Assembly (NCBI GenBank): GCA_016868775.1
Contig: VGFT01000002.1
Span: forward strand, 124,001-188,000
Source: Bacteroidota bacterium
GTDB taxonomy: Bacteria; Bacteroidota; Bacteroidia; Chitinophagales; Chitinophagaceae
Direction: 5' to 3'
Length of the DNA: 64,000 bases
The notes under the pieces were generated by a model that did not search any database, was not told the origin of the DNA, and saw nothing but the letters and a program-made list of their open reading frames with translations. The position numbers and the translations under genes were made by a program. This document shows positions 1 to 7,984 of the stretch, one piece after another (within the stretch, counting starts at the first letter, position 1; each line of letters begins with the position of its first letter).

Positions 1-700
1 CGCCGGCGGTGTGATAATGTCCAAAGTATTGATGATTGTCCTGAATGGTGCGGATCACATCGCCCTCGCTGATCTGCATGTGATAAATATCATAGAGCAA
101 CTTGAAATTTGGGGAGCCCAACCGTTTGCAGAGCTCCACGCCCCAGGCCGATCGATCGGCCATATAATCTTTGTGATCCACTTTGCTGTTGAACAGTTCC
201 AATTGAATGGTGATACCCGCTTTTTCAGCAGCGGGTAGAATTTGCTGGAGTCCGTTTACACAATTTTGCAGCCCGGTTTCATCATCCATTCCGTTTCGGT
301 TACCGGTAAAACAAATCAGGTTGTTATAACCTGCTTTTGCGATCAAGGGGATCGCTACCAGGTAATCTTTGATCAGCCATTCGTGGTGATCGGTACGGTT
401 CCAGCCCTCTGTTAAACTCACCTTACCGGCCGTATAGCACATTGAGCAGTGGATGCCATTTTCTTGGAGGACTTTGAATCCGCCGGGCGCCACCAGGTCG
501 ATGGCCGAGAATCCGATCTGCTTGACAACCTGACAAAGCTCGACCAGCGATAAAAAATCAAAGGTCCAAGAGCAGACCGAGTGCCGGATATTTCCTTTCA
601 GACGAGTTGGTTCTAGCGGGGAAATGAAACCCTGTGCAACCGGTAAGCTTAGCCCGGCCGCCCCGGCCAACATCGAACGAAGGGCAGATCTTCGACGCAT
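1..700 (-). CDS. Hydroxypyruvate isomerase-like TIM-barrel protein, Tat signal (3' end outside window)
   Basis: Reading leftward from the ATG at 700 gives an open frame to the window edge (233 residues seen, C-terminus missing). The N-terminus, MRRRSALRSMLAGAAG, is a twin-arginine-type signal, so export is likely. The body resembles the xylose-isomerase-like TIM barrel family, hydroxypyruvate isomerase (Hyi) branch: an ELFNSKVDH segment followed by LLYDIYHMQISEGD, where Hyi proteins carry metal and substrate residues, then GHYHTAG. The start overlaps the stop of the upstream MFS gene as TGATG, suggesting translational coupling. Exported members of this family are frequent in Bacteroidota sugar loci; the substrate cannot be read from the sequence and true hydroxypyruvate isomerase activity is doubtful. 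Confidence 0.85.
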   Translation of the reverse strand, partial: MRRRSALRSMLAGAAGLSLPVAQGFISPLEPTRLKGNIRHSVCSWTFDFLSLVELCQVVKQIGFSAIDLVAPGGFKVLQENGIHCSMCYTAGKVSLTEGWNRTDHHEWLIKDYLVAIPLIAKAGYNNLICFTGNRNGMDDETGLQNCVNGLQQILPAAEKAGITIQLELFNSKVDHKDYMADRSAWGVELCKRLGSPNFKLLYDIYHMQISEGDVIRTIQDNHQYFGHYHTAG

Positions 701-1914
701 CAGGCAAGTGTTTTTTTCTGACTGTTCCGGAAGGCAATCAAAAACAAAAGGGCTACGCCAGCAGCAAATAGGCAGGGATATAGCCAAATGGTCGACCAGT
801 CATGGCCCTTCTCACCTATTTTATATTTGTCCACATACAAGCCCGCCAGATAAAATCCAATATACATACCGATGCCATAGGTAGCCAGCGTGATCAATCC
901 CTGTGCGGAAGAACGTACGCGCGGACCTGCCACCTGATCGGTATAGATCTGTCCCGTTACAAAAAAGAAATCATAACAGATCCCGTGTAGGACGATGCCG
1001 CCGTAGAGCATCCAAAGGTTTGCCCCGGCATCTCCATAGGCAAACAAGGCATAGCGCAGGATCCAGGCCAGCATACCGAACAAGATCATTTGCTTGGTGC
1101 CGAATCGGGTAAAGAACCAGGGCATTAGAAAAAGAAAAATGGTTTCTGCTACTTGTCCCAATGTCATTTTCGCAGCCGCCTGTTGCATCCCCGCTTCATT
1201 TAGAAACAGATTGGCTTGTCCGTAGTAAAAGGCAAGGGGTATGCAGATCAAGATGGAGGCAACAAAAAAGATCAGGTAGTTGCGGTCGCGCAGAATACCG
1301 AGCGCATCCAGTCCCAATACCTCCGAAAGACTCACCTGTTGGCCCGCTTTGGGCGGAGGCGTGTTGGGAAGGAAAAAACTAAAGATCCCAAAGGCCGCTG
1401 CAACAACCGCTGCCACCCGAAAGGTGATCCCGAGGGAACCGGGGTTTGCCTCCCAGGCCATCCAGCCGATGATCAGTCCGGCTGCGATCCAACCGATCGT
1501 GCCCCACATCCGGATGCCGCTGAATTCTTTTTCCGCATCGCTTACCTGCCGAAGCGCGATGGCATTTACCAGTGCCAGGGTGGGCATATACAAGATCATG
1601 TAGATGAGCAGCGTAGTGTAGAAGGAGCCGAAGGCAGATTCGGTCGACAGCATATATAGCAATCCCGCCCCCAACAAATGCAGTACTCCCAAGATCTTTT
1701 GGGCGGCAAAAAAACGATCCGCGATCATCCCAATGATGAACGGCGCCACAATGGCACCCAGGCATTGGGTGCCGTAGGCCAGCCCAGTTTGTTCGCCGGA
1801 AGCTCCGATCAATCCCTTGGTGAGGTAGGTACCCATGGTAACGAACCAGATCCCCCAAACAAAAAAGTTCAGGAACATCATGACAAACAGTTGAATTCGG
1901 ACGGATGCTTTCAT
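700..1914 (-). CDS. MFS permease, nucleoside:H+ symporter (NHS/NupG-like) family
   Basis: A 404-residue inner-membrane transporter with about twelve hydrophobic segments. The opening (MKASVRIQLFVMMFLNFFVWGIW, then an early GTQCLGAIVAPFIIG loop) is typical of the NupG/XapB nucleoside:H+ symporter family, which in Bacteroidota often accompanies sugar-oxidation genes. The ATG at 1914 is chosen because the 21 extra residues available upstream are not hydrophobic and family members start at this point. Its stop overlaps the next gene's start (TGATG), so the two are co-transcribed. It diverges from the Gfo/Idh/MocA gene at 2027. A nucleoside or a sugar/keto-sugar substrate is equally compatible with the sequence. 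Confidence 0.85.
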   Translation of the reverse strand: MKASVRIQLFVMMFLNFFVWGIWFVTMGTYLTKGLIGASGEQTGLAYGTQCLGAIVAPFIIGMIADRFFAAQKILGVLHLLGAGLLYMLSTESAFGSFYTTLLIYMILYMPTLALVNAIALRQVSDAEKEFSGIRMWGTIGWIAAGLIIGWMAWEANPGSLGITFRVAAVVAAAFGIFSFFLPNTPPPKAGQQVSLSEVLGLDALGILRDRNYLIFFVASILICIPLAFYYGQANLFLNEAGMQQAAAKMTLGQVAETIFLFLMPWFFTRFGTKQMILFGMLAWILRYALFAYGDAGANLWMLYGGIVLHGICYDFFFVTGQIYTDQVAGPRVRSSAQGLITLATYGIGMYIGFYLAGLYVDKYKIGEKGHDWSTIWLYPCLFAAGVALLFLIAFRNSQKKTLA

Positions 1915-2026
1915 ATGCGTTGGTTGGGTCGCTTCCAGAAGGTGTATGCGACAATGTAGGAATTTTAGAAAAAACAATGTTTATTTGTTACCCACAACGC
2001 CCTTTCAACCTCACAAGTATGTACCT

Positions 2027-3187
2027 ATGAACAAGCGCAAGCTGCGGATGGCCATGATCGGAGGCGGTAAGGATGCCTTTATCGGAGCCGTACATCGGTT
2101 GGCTTTTCAAATGGATGGTCAGGTGGAGTTGGTGGCCGGTGCCCTCAGTGTCAATCCGGAGATCGCGCTTGCCTCCGGCCGGGAACTTTTCTTGACGCCC
2201 GATCGTATCTATACCGATTACAAAGTGATGCTCGAAGCGGAATCGCGTAAGGCGGCCGAAGAGCGAATTGATTTTGTCAGCATCGTCACGCCTAATTTCC
2301 TGCACTTTGAACCGGCTATGTTGGCCTTGGATCACGGCTTTCACGTGGTTGTCGAAAAGCCAATCACCTTCTCACTCGAACAGGCCAAGCAATTGCGGGA
2401 AAAGGCACAGTCGACCGGTAAACTTCTCCTGCTCTGCCATACCTATACCGGCTACCCGATGGTCAAACAAGCCCGCCACCTGATCCGATCCGGCGCATTG
2501 GGCACTATTCGAAAAGTATATGTGGAATATCCGCAAGGATGGCTGAGTACTTATCTGGAGGGAGCAAATAATGCCCAAGCTGCCTGGCGTACCGACCCCA
2601 AACGAAGCGGCAAAGCCGGCGCGATGGGCGACATTGGTACCCATGCCTTCAATCTGGCGGAATATGTAAGCGGGTTAGAAGTAACCCAGATCTGTGCCGA
2701 TGTCAATACCATCATCGAAGGAAGGATGCTTGATGACGACGGAGCCGCGTTGCTGAAATTCAATAACGGCGCAAGCGGAGTACTGATCGCTACACAGATC
2801 GCTGCCGGAGCTGAAAACAACATCAAGATCCGGGTTTTTGGAGAAAAAGGCGGATTGGAGTGGCAGCAAGAAGATGCCAATACTTTGATCGTAAAATGGC
2901 CTGATCGTCCGGCTGAACTCTACCGCGCCGGTACGGGCTATGTCGATTCCTTTGCCAAACACAATGCGCGCACACCGGCGGGTCACCCGGAAGGATACCT
3001 GGAGGCCTTTGCCAACCTCTATCGAAATTTCATATACACGTTGCGCGCGCGGATGAATGGCGAGGAGCCTACGGATGAGCTGTTGGATTTTCCCTCGGTG
3101 GAAGCGGGTGTGCGCGGCATGGCATTCATTGATCATGTCATCGCCTCCGGATCTTCGGAAAAGAAATGGATCGATTTTACTACCTAA
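2027..3187 (+). CDS. Gfo/Idh/MocA family NAD(P)-dependent oxidoreductase
   Basis: 386 residues. The N-terminal Rossmann fold starts RMAMIGGGKDAFIG; the family EKP motif is present as VVEKPITFS (about residues 107-115), followed by the C-terminal alpha/beta substrate domain with GDIGTHAFNLAEYV, where the catalytic-site Asp and His usually lie. Start chosen at 2027: the upstream in-frame residues do not resemble the family. Ten bases separate it from the TIM-barrel gene at 3197, so both probably form one operon. The family oxidises or reduces sugars and cyclitols; some members interconvert 3-keto sugars, which fits the neighbouring DUF1080 and isomerase genes. The exact substrate is unknown. 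Confidence 0.9.
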   Translation: MNKRKLRMAMIGGGKDAFIGAVHRLAFQMDGQVELVAGALSVNPEIALASGRELFLTPDRIYTDYKVMLEAESRKAAEERIDFVSIVTPNFLHFEPAMLALDHGFHVVVEKPITFSLEQAKQLREKAQSTGKLLLLCHTYTGYPMVKQARHLIRSGALGTIRKVYVEYPQGWLSTYLEGANNAQAAWRTDPKRSGKAGAMGDIGTHAFNLAEYVSGLEVTQICADVNTIIEGRMLDDDGAALLKFNNGASGVLIATQIAAGAENNIKIRVFGEKGGLEWQQEDANTLIVKWPDRPAELYRAGTGYVDSFAKHNARTPAGHPEGYLEAFANLYRNFIYTLRARMNGEEPTDELLDFPSVEAGVRGMAFIDHVIASGSSEKKWIDFTT

Positions 3188-3196
3188 ACTAGTTGC

Positions 3197-4252
3197 ATGC
3201 GTACCATAAAAGGCCCGGCAATTTTTCTGGCTCAGTTCTTGGGCGATCAGGCTCCATTCCAGGAGCTCTCCTCGATCTGCAAATGGGCGGCGTCTCTTGG
3301 ATTCAAGGCGGTGCAGATCCCCACTTGGGATGCACGCTGCATCGACCTGAAAAAAGCTGCGGAGAGCAAAACCTATGCCGAGGAGATCAAAGGAATCGTG
3401 GCCGAAACCGGCATGGAAATCTCGGAGCTCTCCACGCATTTACAGGGACAATTGGTGGCCGTTCATCCGGCCTATGATACATTGTTCGACGGATTTGCCC
3501 CGGAGGCCTTACGCGGAAACTCGAAAGCCCGAACCGAGTGGGCCATCCAACAGGTAAAATACGGAGCCACGGCGTCGATGCATATGGGACTCACCACACA
3601 TCCCACGTTCAGCGGTTCGTTGCTCTGGCATATGTTTCACCCCTGGCCGCAACGGCCGGCCGGATTGGTGGAGGAAGGATTTCGGGAATTGGCGCATCGG
3701 TGGACGCCCATCCTCAACCATTTCGATGCCTGCGGTGTGGATGTCTGTTATGAAGTACATCCGGGAGAAGATATTTTCGATGGCATCACCTATGAAATGT
3801 TTTTGGATGCCGTTGATCAGCATCCGCGTGCCTGTTTGCTCTACGATCCTTCTCATTTTGTGTTGCAGCAACTCGATTACATCGAATACATCGATCTCTA
3901 TCACGAACGCATCAAAGCCTTTCATGTAAAAGATGCGGAGTTTCATTCCAGCGGAAGGCAGGGAACCTTCGGCGGGTATCAATCCTGGGCCAACCGGGCC
4001 GGCCGGTATCGTTCTCCCGGCGACGGACAAGTCGATTTCAAACGCGTCTTCAGCAAACTGACCCAGTACGGGTATGCGGGCTGGGCGGTGATGGAGTGGG
4101 AGTGCTGTATCAAACATCCCGAACAAGGAGCCCGGGAAGGAGCAGCGTTTATTCGGGATCAGATCATTCGGGTAACGGACAAGGCTTTTGATGATTTTGC
4201 GTCGAGAGGTGCGGACCGAATGACGAACCGTAGGATTCTGGGATTGGATTAG
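3197..4252 (+). CDS. Sugar phosphate isomerase/epimerase family TIM-barrel protein
   Basis: 351 residues, cytosolic (no signal peptide). The sequence has the AP-endonuclease-2-like TIM-barrel layout: VQIPTWDAR near the N-terminus, CYEVHPGEDIFDG (metal Glu/His) mid-protein, LLYDPSHFVLQQLDY, then FHVKDAEF and a late VMEWECCIK with a further acidic ligand candidate. It sits ten bases after the Gfo/Idh/MocA gene. Pairs of this kind are common in Bacteroidota, where the isomerase/epimerase acts on the product or substrate of the oxidoreductase. The long C-terminal region (HPEQGAREGAAFIRDQII) matches the subgroup annotated only as sugar phosphate isomerase/epimerase. Confidence 0.88.
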   Translation: MRTIKGPAIFLAQFLGDQAPFQELSSICKWAASLGFKAVQIPTWDARCIDLKKAAESKTYAEEIKGIVAETGMEISELSTHLQGQLVAVHPAYDTLFDGFAPEALRGNSKARTEWAIQQVKYGATASMHMGLTTHPTFSGSLLWHMFHPWPQRPAGLVEEGFRELAHRWTPILNHFDACGVDVCYEVHPGEDIFDGITYEMFLDAVDQHPRACLLYDPSHFVLQQLDYIEYIDLYHERIKAFHVKDAEFHSSGRQGTFGGYQSWANRAGRYRSPGDGQVDFKRVFSKLTQYGYAGWAVMEWECCIKHPEQGAREGAAFIRDQIIRVTDKAFDDFASRGADRMTNRRILGLD

Positions 4253-4283
4253 CCTGTATATTCGTAGTTAAACCCATTTGTTT

Positions 4284-4652
4284 ATGTTTCGATATGTTTC
4301 CATACTGCTGCTTGGATCGTTGTTGCTGGTTTCCTGCGCAGAGTCGGGGAATTCGAAAGCCTCTGGGTCGGTGGATGTTACCCAGGATCCGGCATACAAA
4401 AAGGGATTTGCATTGGTAAAGCAAAGTGATTGCCTGACCTGTCACCAGGTAGATGCCAAAGGGATCGGTCCCTCTTACAAAGCGATCGCACAGAAATACG
4501 CCGGTTCAACCGATGCACAGCTTTACGCGGTTTCGAAGAAGATCATCAAAGGAGGGGCTGGGGTATGGGGACAGATCCCCATGACCCCACATCCTACACT
4601 TAGTTCCGAAGACGCGCAGGCCATGTTGCAATACATTCTTCTTTTAAAATGA
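4284..4652 (+). CDS. c-type cytochrome lipoprotein
   Basis: 122 residues. A lipoprotein signal ends at Cys18 (LLLVSC), so the protein is membrane-anchored on the periplasmic side. One haem-binding motif, CLTCH, lies at residues 50-54, followed by GIGPSYKAIA, and the distal axial Met is probably Met100 in QIPMTPHP. This is the cytochrome c551/c552 type. The ATG at 4284 is used rather than an in-frame TTG two codons earlier. Its stop overlaps the following DUF1080 gene (ATGA), so the two are coupled. In such loci the cytochrome can accept electrons from a periplasmic dehydrogenase; the GMC/small-subunit pair at 51850-54240 is a candidate partner. Confidence 0.93.
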   Translation: MFRYVSILLLGSLLLVSCAESGNSKASGSVDVTQDPAYKKGFALVKQSDCLTCHQVDAKGIGPSYKAIAQKYAGSTDAQLYAVSKKIIKGGAGVWGQIPMTPHPTLSSEDAQAMLQYILLLK

Positions 4653-5416
4653 TTCATATGAGACTGCTCGCCGTTACTACATTGTTGTTCCTCCACCTGG
4701 TTGCTTGCGGGAATCCTTCCGTTACTCCTATTCCCACTACTGATACCCTGCCGATCCACAACCGACTCACCAAGCAAGAGCGAAAGGATGGGTGGGAGTT
4801 GCTGTTCGACGGATTAACTACCCGTGGCTGGCACAAATATGGCGGTAAGGTGGTGGGCAGTGCTTGGAATGTAAGCGATGGAACGTTGTATCTGGACACA
4901 GAAATCAAGGAGAATTGGCAAGTAAAGGGAGGTGGCGATATCATGTCCAACGATCTCTTTGAAAATTTTCACCTCAAGCTGGAATGGAAAATAGCTCCGA
5001 ACGGAAACAGCGGGATCATGATCTATGCCCAAGAAGATACCACCAAGTACCGTTGGCCCTGGGAAACCGCACCGGAAATGCAGGTGCTCGACAACAACGG
5101 CCACCCGGATGCTAAAATCATCAAGCACCGAGCCGGTGATCTGTATGATCTGATCTCCGCAAAACCTGAGACCGTTCGAGCAGCAGGAGAGTGGAACCAG
5201 GTGGAGATCATTTGTCAGGGGGGCAATTTGCAATTCTGGCTAAACGGGGTGAACGTAGTGAATACGGTGCTGTGGGACGATAACTGGAAAAAAATGGTGG
5301 CGGCCAGCAAGTTTGCCAATATGCCCGATTTCGGAAAATTCAAAAAAGGTCACATTGCCTTGCAAGACCATGGCGATATGGTATGGTACCGAAATATCAA
5401 GATCCGCCGACTTTGA
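4649..5416 (+). CDS. DUF1080 (3-keto-disaccharide hydrolase family) lipoprotein
   Basis: 255 residues, beginning with a lipoprotein signal that ends at Cys20 (LHLVAC). The family signature WELLFDGLTTRGWHKYGG occurs near residue 49, followed by the concanavalin-like beta-sandwich core with NGNSGIMIYAQED and PEMQVLDNNGHPD, then a C-terminal GHIALQDHGDMVWYRNIKIR. DUF1080 proteins include enzymes that cleave 3-keto-glycosides, and the Pfam family name records this. The first ATG (4649) overlaps the cytochrome stop; an ATG at 4658 is an alternative start that leaves the signal peptide intact. It converges on the pyk gene with a three-base gap. Confidence 0.92.
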   Translation: MIHMRLLAVTTLLFLHLVACGNPSVTPIPTTDTLPIHNRLTKQERKDGWELLFDGLTTRGWHKYGGKVVGSAWNVSDGTLYLDTEIKENWQVKGGGDIMSNDLFENFHLKLEWKIAPNGNSGIMIYAQEDTTKYRWPWETAPEMQVLDNNGHPDAKIIKHRAGDLYDLISAKPETVRAAGEWNQVEIICQGGNLQFWLNGVNVVNTVLWDDNWKKMVAASKFANMPDFGKFKKGHIALQDHGDMVWYRNIKIRRL

Positions 5417-5419
5417 TCT

Positions 5420-6907
5420 TTATTTTACCCGATCAATCTTGATTACGTTGGTGGGCAAGTGCAAATGAACCGGGGTGCTTCCGGTGCTAATGATCACATC
5501 ATCTTTTTGCAAGAATCCTCTTTCTTTCAGGATCTCGATCTGGTCATTGAATATATCATCCAAACTTTCTTCTTCGTGATAGAAAAAGGCCCGAACGCCC
5601 CAGCTGAGGCTGAGCTGGTTTACCAATGATCTTTCCTTGGTAAAAATGTACAGCGGCGATTTTGGACGGTAGCTGCTAAGCATAAAACCCGTGTAGCCAC
5701 TTTGCGTCATGCCAATGATGGCATCTGCATGGGCATCCTCGGCCAGTTTGCACGCATTGTAGCAGATCGCATCGCTTAGCTTGGTAGGAGAGTGCACTTG
5801 GGGCTTTAATTCGTCTTCCCGATTGTATTTGTAGGCTTTTGACTCGATCTCGAGAATGATCTTGCTCATGGTCTCCACCACCAATCGAGGATATTTCCCC
5901 GTGGCGGTCTCTGCGCTTAGCATCACTGCATCGGTTCCCTCCAGCACGGCATTTGCCACGTCGCTGATCTCGCTTCTGTTCGGTTTGGTTCGCTCGATCA
6001 TGCTTTCCATCATTTGGGTGGCTACAATGACCGGCTTCGCCCGATGCAGGCATTTTTTGATAATGTCTTTTTGGATGAGCGGAACGGCCTCCACGGGCAT
6101 CTCCACGCCCAAGTCGCCGCGTGCAATCATCACGCCATCGCTCTCTACGGTGATGTCGCGCAGGTTTGCGATGGCTTGTGGCATTTCTATTTTGGCAATG
6201 ACCTTGGCCTTGTGCTTCTTGTCGCGAATCAATTTTTTCAATTCGACGATATCTTGGGTGCTGCGCACAAAGGAGAGGGCGATCCAGTCAATCGAATTTG
6301 ATAAGATGAAATCCAGGTCGGCCCGGTCTTTTTCGGTTAACGAGGGAAGCGAAATGTTGGTGTCTGGAAGGTTCACACCCTTTTTGGGAAGGAGCGTACC
6401 CGGCAGGGTTACACGTACTTTAACATCGTTGCTGGCAGTGATCTCCTGCACCACCACTTCCAGTTTTCCATCATCGATCAGGATCTTTTCACCCACTTTT
6501 ACATCGGCTGCCAGGTTGGGATAGGAGATGTAAATGCGTTGTTGGTTGCCAACCACTTTCTCGTTGGTAAAGGTCAGTAAATCGTCTTCTTTCAGATCGA
6601 TCTTGCCCTCTTCCAAGTCTCCGATGCGTAATTTAGGGCCTTGCAGGTCGGCCAAAATAGCCAGGTTGTAAGGCTCCGTTTTGTTGATGTCTTGGATGTG
6701 TTGGATGATCCGGGATTTATCCTCGTGCGTGCCATGCGAGAAATTCAATCGGAATACGTTTGCTCCGGCTCGTACCAATTCCAGCAACTGTTCATAGGAG
6801 TCGCAGGCCGGACCTACCGTGGCCACGATTTTGGTACGCTTGTAGGCATGTCGTTTCCCTTCCTCGTTGTCGTAATTCTTATGTAGGTATTTTTCGAGCT
6901 TGCTCAT
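5420..6907 (-). CDS. pyk: Pyruvate kinase
   Basis: 495 residues, the last enzyme of glycolysis (phosphoenolpyruvate + ADP to pyruvate + ATP). The N-terminal barrel has RTKIVATVGPA, RLNFSHG and DLQGPKLRIG; the active-site segment VIAKIEMPQAI with its Lys and Glu is followed by MIARGDLGVEMP; the C-terminal regulatory domain ends with DVIISTGSTP. Start chosen at 6907, where the annotated family begins; earlier in-frame codons lie in the gap after pfkA. Only eight bases separate it from the pfkA stop, so pfkA-pyk form an operon controlling two irreversible glycolytic steps. The N-terminal extension before RTKIVATVG is about 23 residues. Confidence 0.97.
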   Translation of the reverse strand: MSKLEKYLHKNYDNEEGKRHAYKRTKIVATVGPACDSYEQLLELVRAGANVFRLNFSHGTHEDKSRIIQHIQDINKTEPYNLAILADLQGPKLRIGDLEEGKIDLKEDDLLTFTNEKVVGNQQRIYISYPNLAADVKVGEKILIDDGKLEVVVQEITASNDVKVRVTLPGTLLPKKGVNLPDTNISLPSLTEKDRADLDFILSNSIDWIALSFVRSTQDIVELKKLIRDKKHKAKVIAKIEMPQAIANLRDITVESDGVMIARGDLGVEMPVEAVPLIQKDIIKKCLHRAKPVIVATQMMESMIERTKPNRSEISDVANAVLEGTDAVMLSAETATGKYPRLVVETMSKIILEIESKAYKYNREDELKPQVHSPTKLSDAICYNACKLAEDAHADAIIGMTQSGYTGFMLSSYRPKSPLYIFTKERSLVNQLSLSWGVRAFFYHEEESLDDIFNDQIEILKERGFLQKDDVIISTGSTPVHLHLPTNVIKIDRVK

Positions 6908-6915
6908 GGTATTTT

Positions 6916-7899
6916 TTAACTGGCCAGGATCCGTACGATCTGGAGCCATTCGTCGGAGATCTTTCCTTTATTCTTGACGGCGGCCTCCAGCGGTATGTAG
7001 TTCATTTTATTATTCTGTATGCCTACAAATACATTGTAGCGGCCTTCCATCAAACTCTCTACCGCGTGATAACCCATACGACTGGCAATGACCCGGTCCA
7101 TACAACTGGGAGCTCCCCCGCGCTGAATGTGTCCCAGGATACAAACGCGGATCTCCGCCTTGGGTAAATTCTCCTCCAGTTTTTTTTGCACCTCCGTGGC
7201 GCCTCCAAAATCATCTCCTTCTGCCACTACGATCAAGTTCACCATTTTTTTGCGACGCTCTTTTTCCTGCAGCGATTGAATGATGTTGTTAATATCTGTT
7301 TTTCGTTCGGGGATCAAGATGTTCTCCGCACCCGTGGCGATACCGCTGTGCAAGGCAATGTAGCCGGCATCTCTTCCCATGACCTCAATGATAAAGATCC
7401 GGTCGTGTGCATCCATGGTGTCCCGGATCTTATCGATTGCCTCCACGGCGGTATTCACGGCCGTATCAAAACCAATGGTAAAATCCGTTCCGGATATGTC
7501 CTTGTCAATTGTTCCGGCCAGTCCGATACAGGGAATGCCATGCTCTGCTTGTAAGGCACAGGCCCCGCGAAAAGAACCGTCTCCGCCAATAATCACCAGG
7601 CCCTCGATCCCGTGCTCCTTCAAATGGTAGTAGGCCTTTTTGCGTCCGGCGGGTTCCATGAACTCTTTGCAACGAGCTGTTTTCAGGATCGTTCCACCGC
7701 GTTGGATGATGTTGGCGACCGATCGGCTGTCCATCTGAAAAATATCGTTATCGATCATCCCCTGATAGCCACGGCGGATACCGAACACTTCGATTTGATG
7801 GTAAAGCGCGGTACGAACAACCGCCCTAATGGCGGCATTCATTCCCGGAGAATCGCCTCCGCTGGTTAGTACTCCAATTCGTTTGATTTTGTGCTGCAT
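6916..7899 (-). CDS. pfkA: ATP-dependent 6-phosphofructokinase
   Basis: 327 residues, phosphorylating fructose 6-phosphate to the 1,6-bisphosphate. The N-terminus reads IGVLTSGGDSPGMNAAIRA; the nucleotide loop is GGDGSFRGA (Gly after Asp marks the ATP-dependent type, where PPi enzymes have Asp); the catalytic segment is AGTIDKDISGTDFTIGFDTA; VMGRDAGYIAL and GHIQRGG follow. The usual segment is GTIDND, so the Asn between the two Asp residues is replaced by Lys. The ATG at 7899 is preferred because the extra upstream residues are not family-like, and a -7 element TACCTTTG lies 12 bases before it. First gene of the pfkA-pyk operon. Confidence 0.97.
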   Translation of the reverse strand: MQHKIKRIGVLTSGGDSPGMNAAIRAVVRTALYHQIEVFGIRRGYQGMIDNDIFQMDSRSVANIIQRGGTILKTARCKEFMEPAGRKKAYYHLKEHGIEGLVIIGGDGSFRGACALQAEHGIPCIGLAGTIDKDISGTDFTIGFDTAVNTAVEAIDKIRDTMDAHDRIFIIEVMGRDAGYIALHSGIATGAENILIPERKTDINNIIQSLQEKERRKKMVNLIVVAEGDDFGGATEVQKKLEENLPKAEIRVCILGHIQRGGAPSCMDRVIASRMGYHAVESLMEGRYNVFVGIQNNKMNYIPLEAAVKNKGKISDEWLQIVRILAS

Positions 7900-7911
7900 A
7901 GCTAAATGCCG

Positions 7912-7919
7912 CAAAGGTA
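7912..7919 (-). promoter_or_regulatory. -7 promoter element of pfkA
   Basis: On the minus strand this reads TACCTTTG, an exact match to the Bacteroidota -7 consensus TAnnTTTG, 12 bases before the pfkA ATG. No clear TTTG -33 element is visible at the usual 19-base spacing; a 13-base palindrome occupies that position instead. Confidence 0.7.
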
Positions 7920-7934
7920 GCACAATTCCCCTTG

Positions 7935-7947
7935 GTGTATAATACAC
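7935..7947. promoter_or_regulatory. Perfect palindrome in the pfkA/SDR divergent promoter, candidate operator
   Basis: GTGTATAATACAC is a perfect inverted repeat around one central base. It lies where the -33 element of the pfkA promoter should be (16-28 bases upstream of its -7 box) and just upstream of the TTG element of the divergent SDR promoter. Binding by a dimeric regulator is inferred only from the symmetry and position. Confidence 0.35.
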
Positions 7948-7951
7948 ACAG

Positions 7952-7980
7952 TTGTTCGTTTTTGCAGTTCTTTACTTTTG
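7952..7980 (+). promoter_or_regulatory. Promoter of the RmlD-like SDR gene
   Basis: TTG at 7952-7954 and TACTTTTG at 7973-7980 are separated by 18 bases, matching the Bacteroidota -33/-7 pattern. The ATG follows only four bases after the -7 box, so the transcript would be leaderless or nearly so. Confidence 0.7.
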
Positions 7981-7984
7981 CCAA

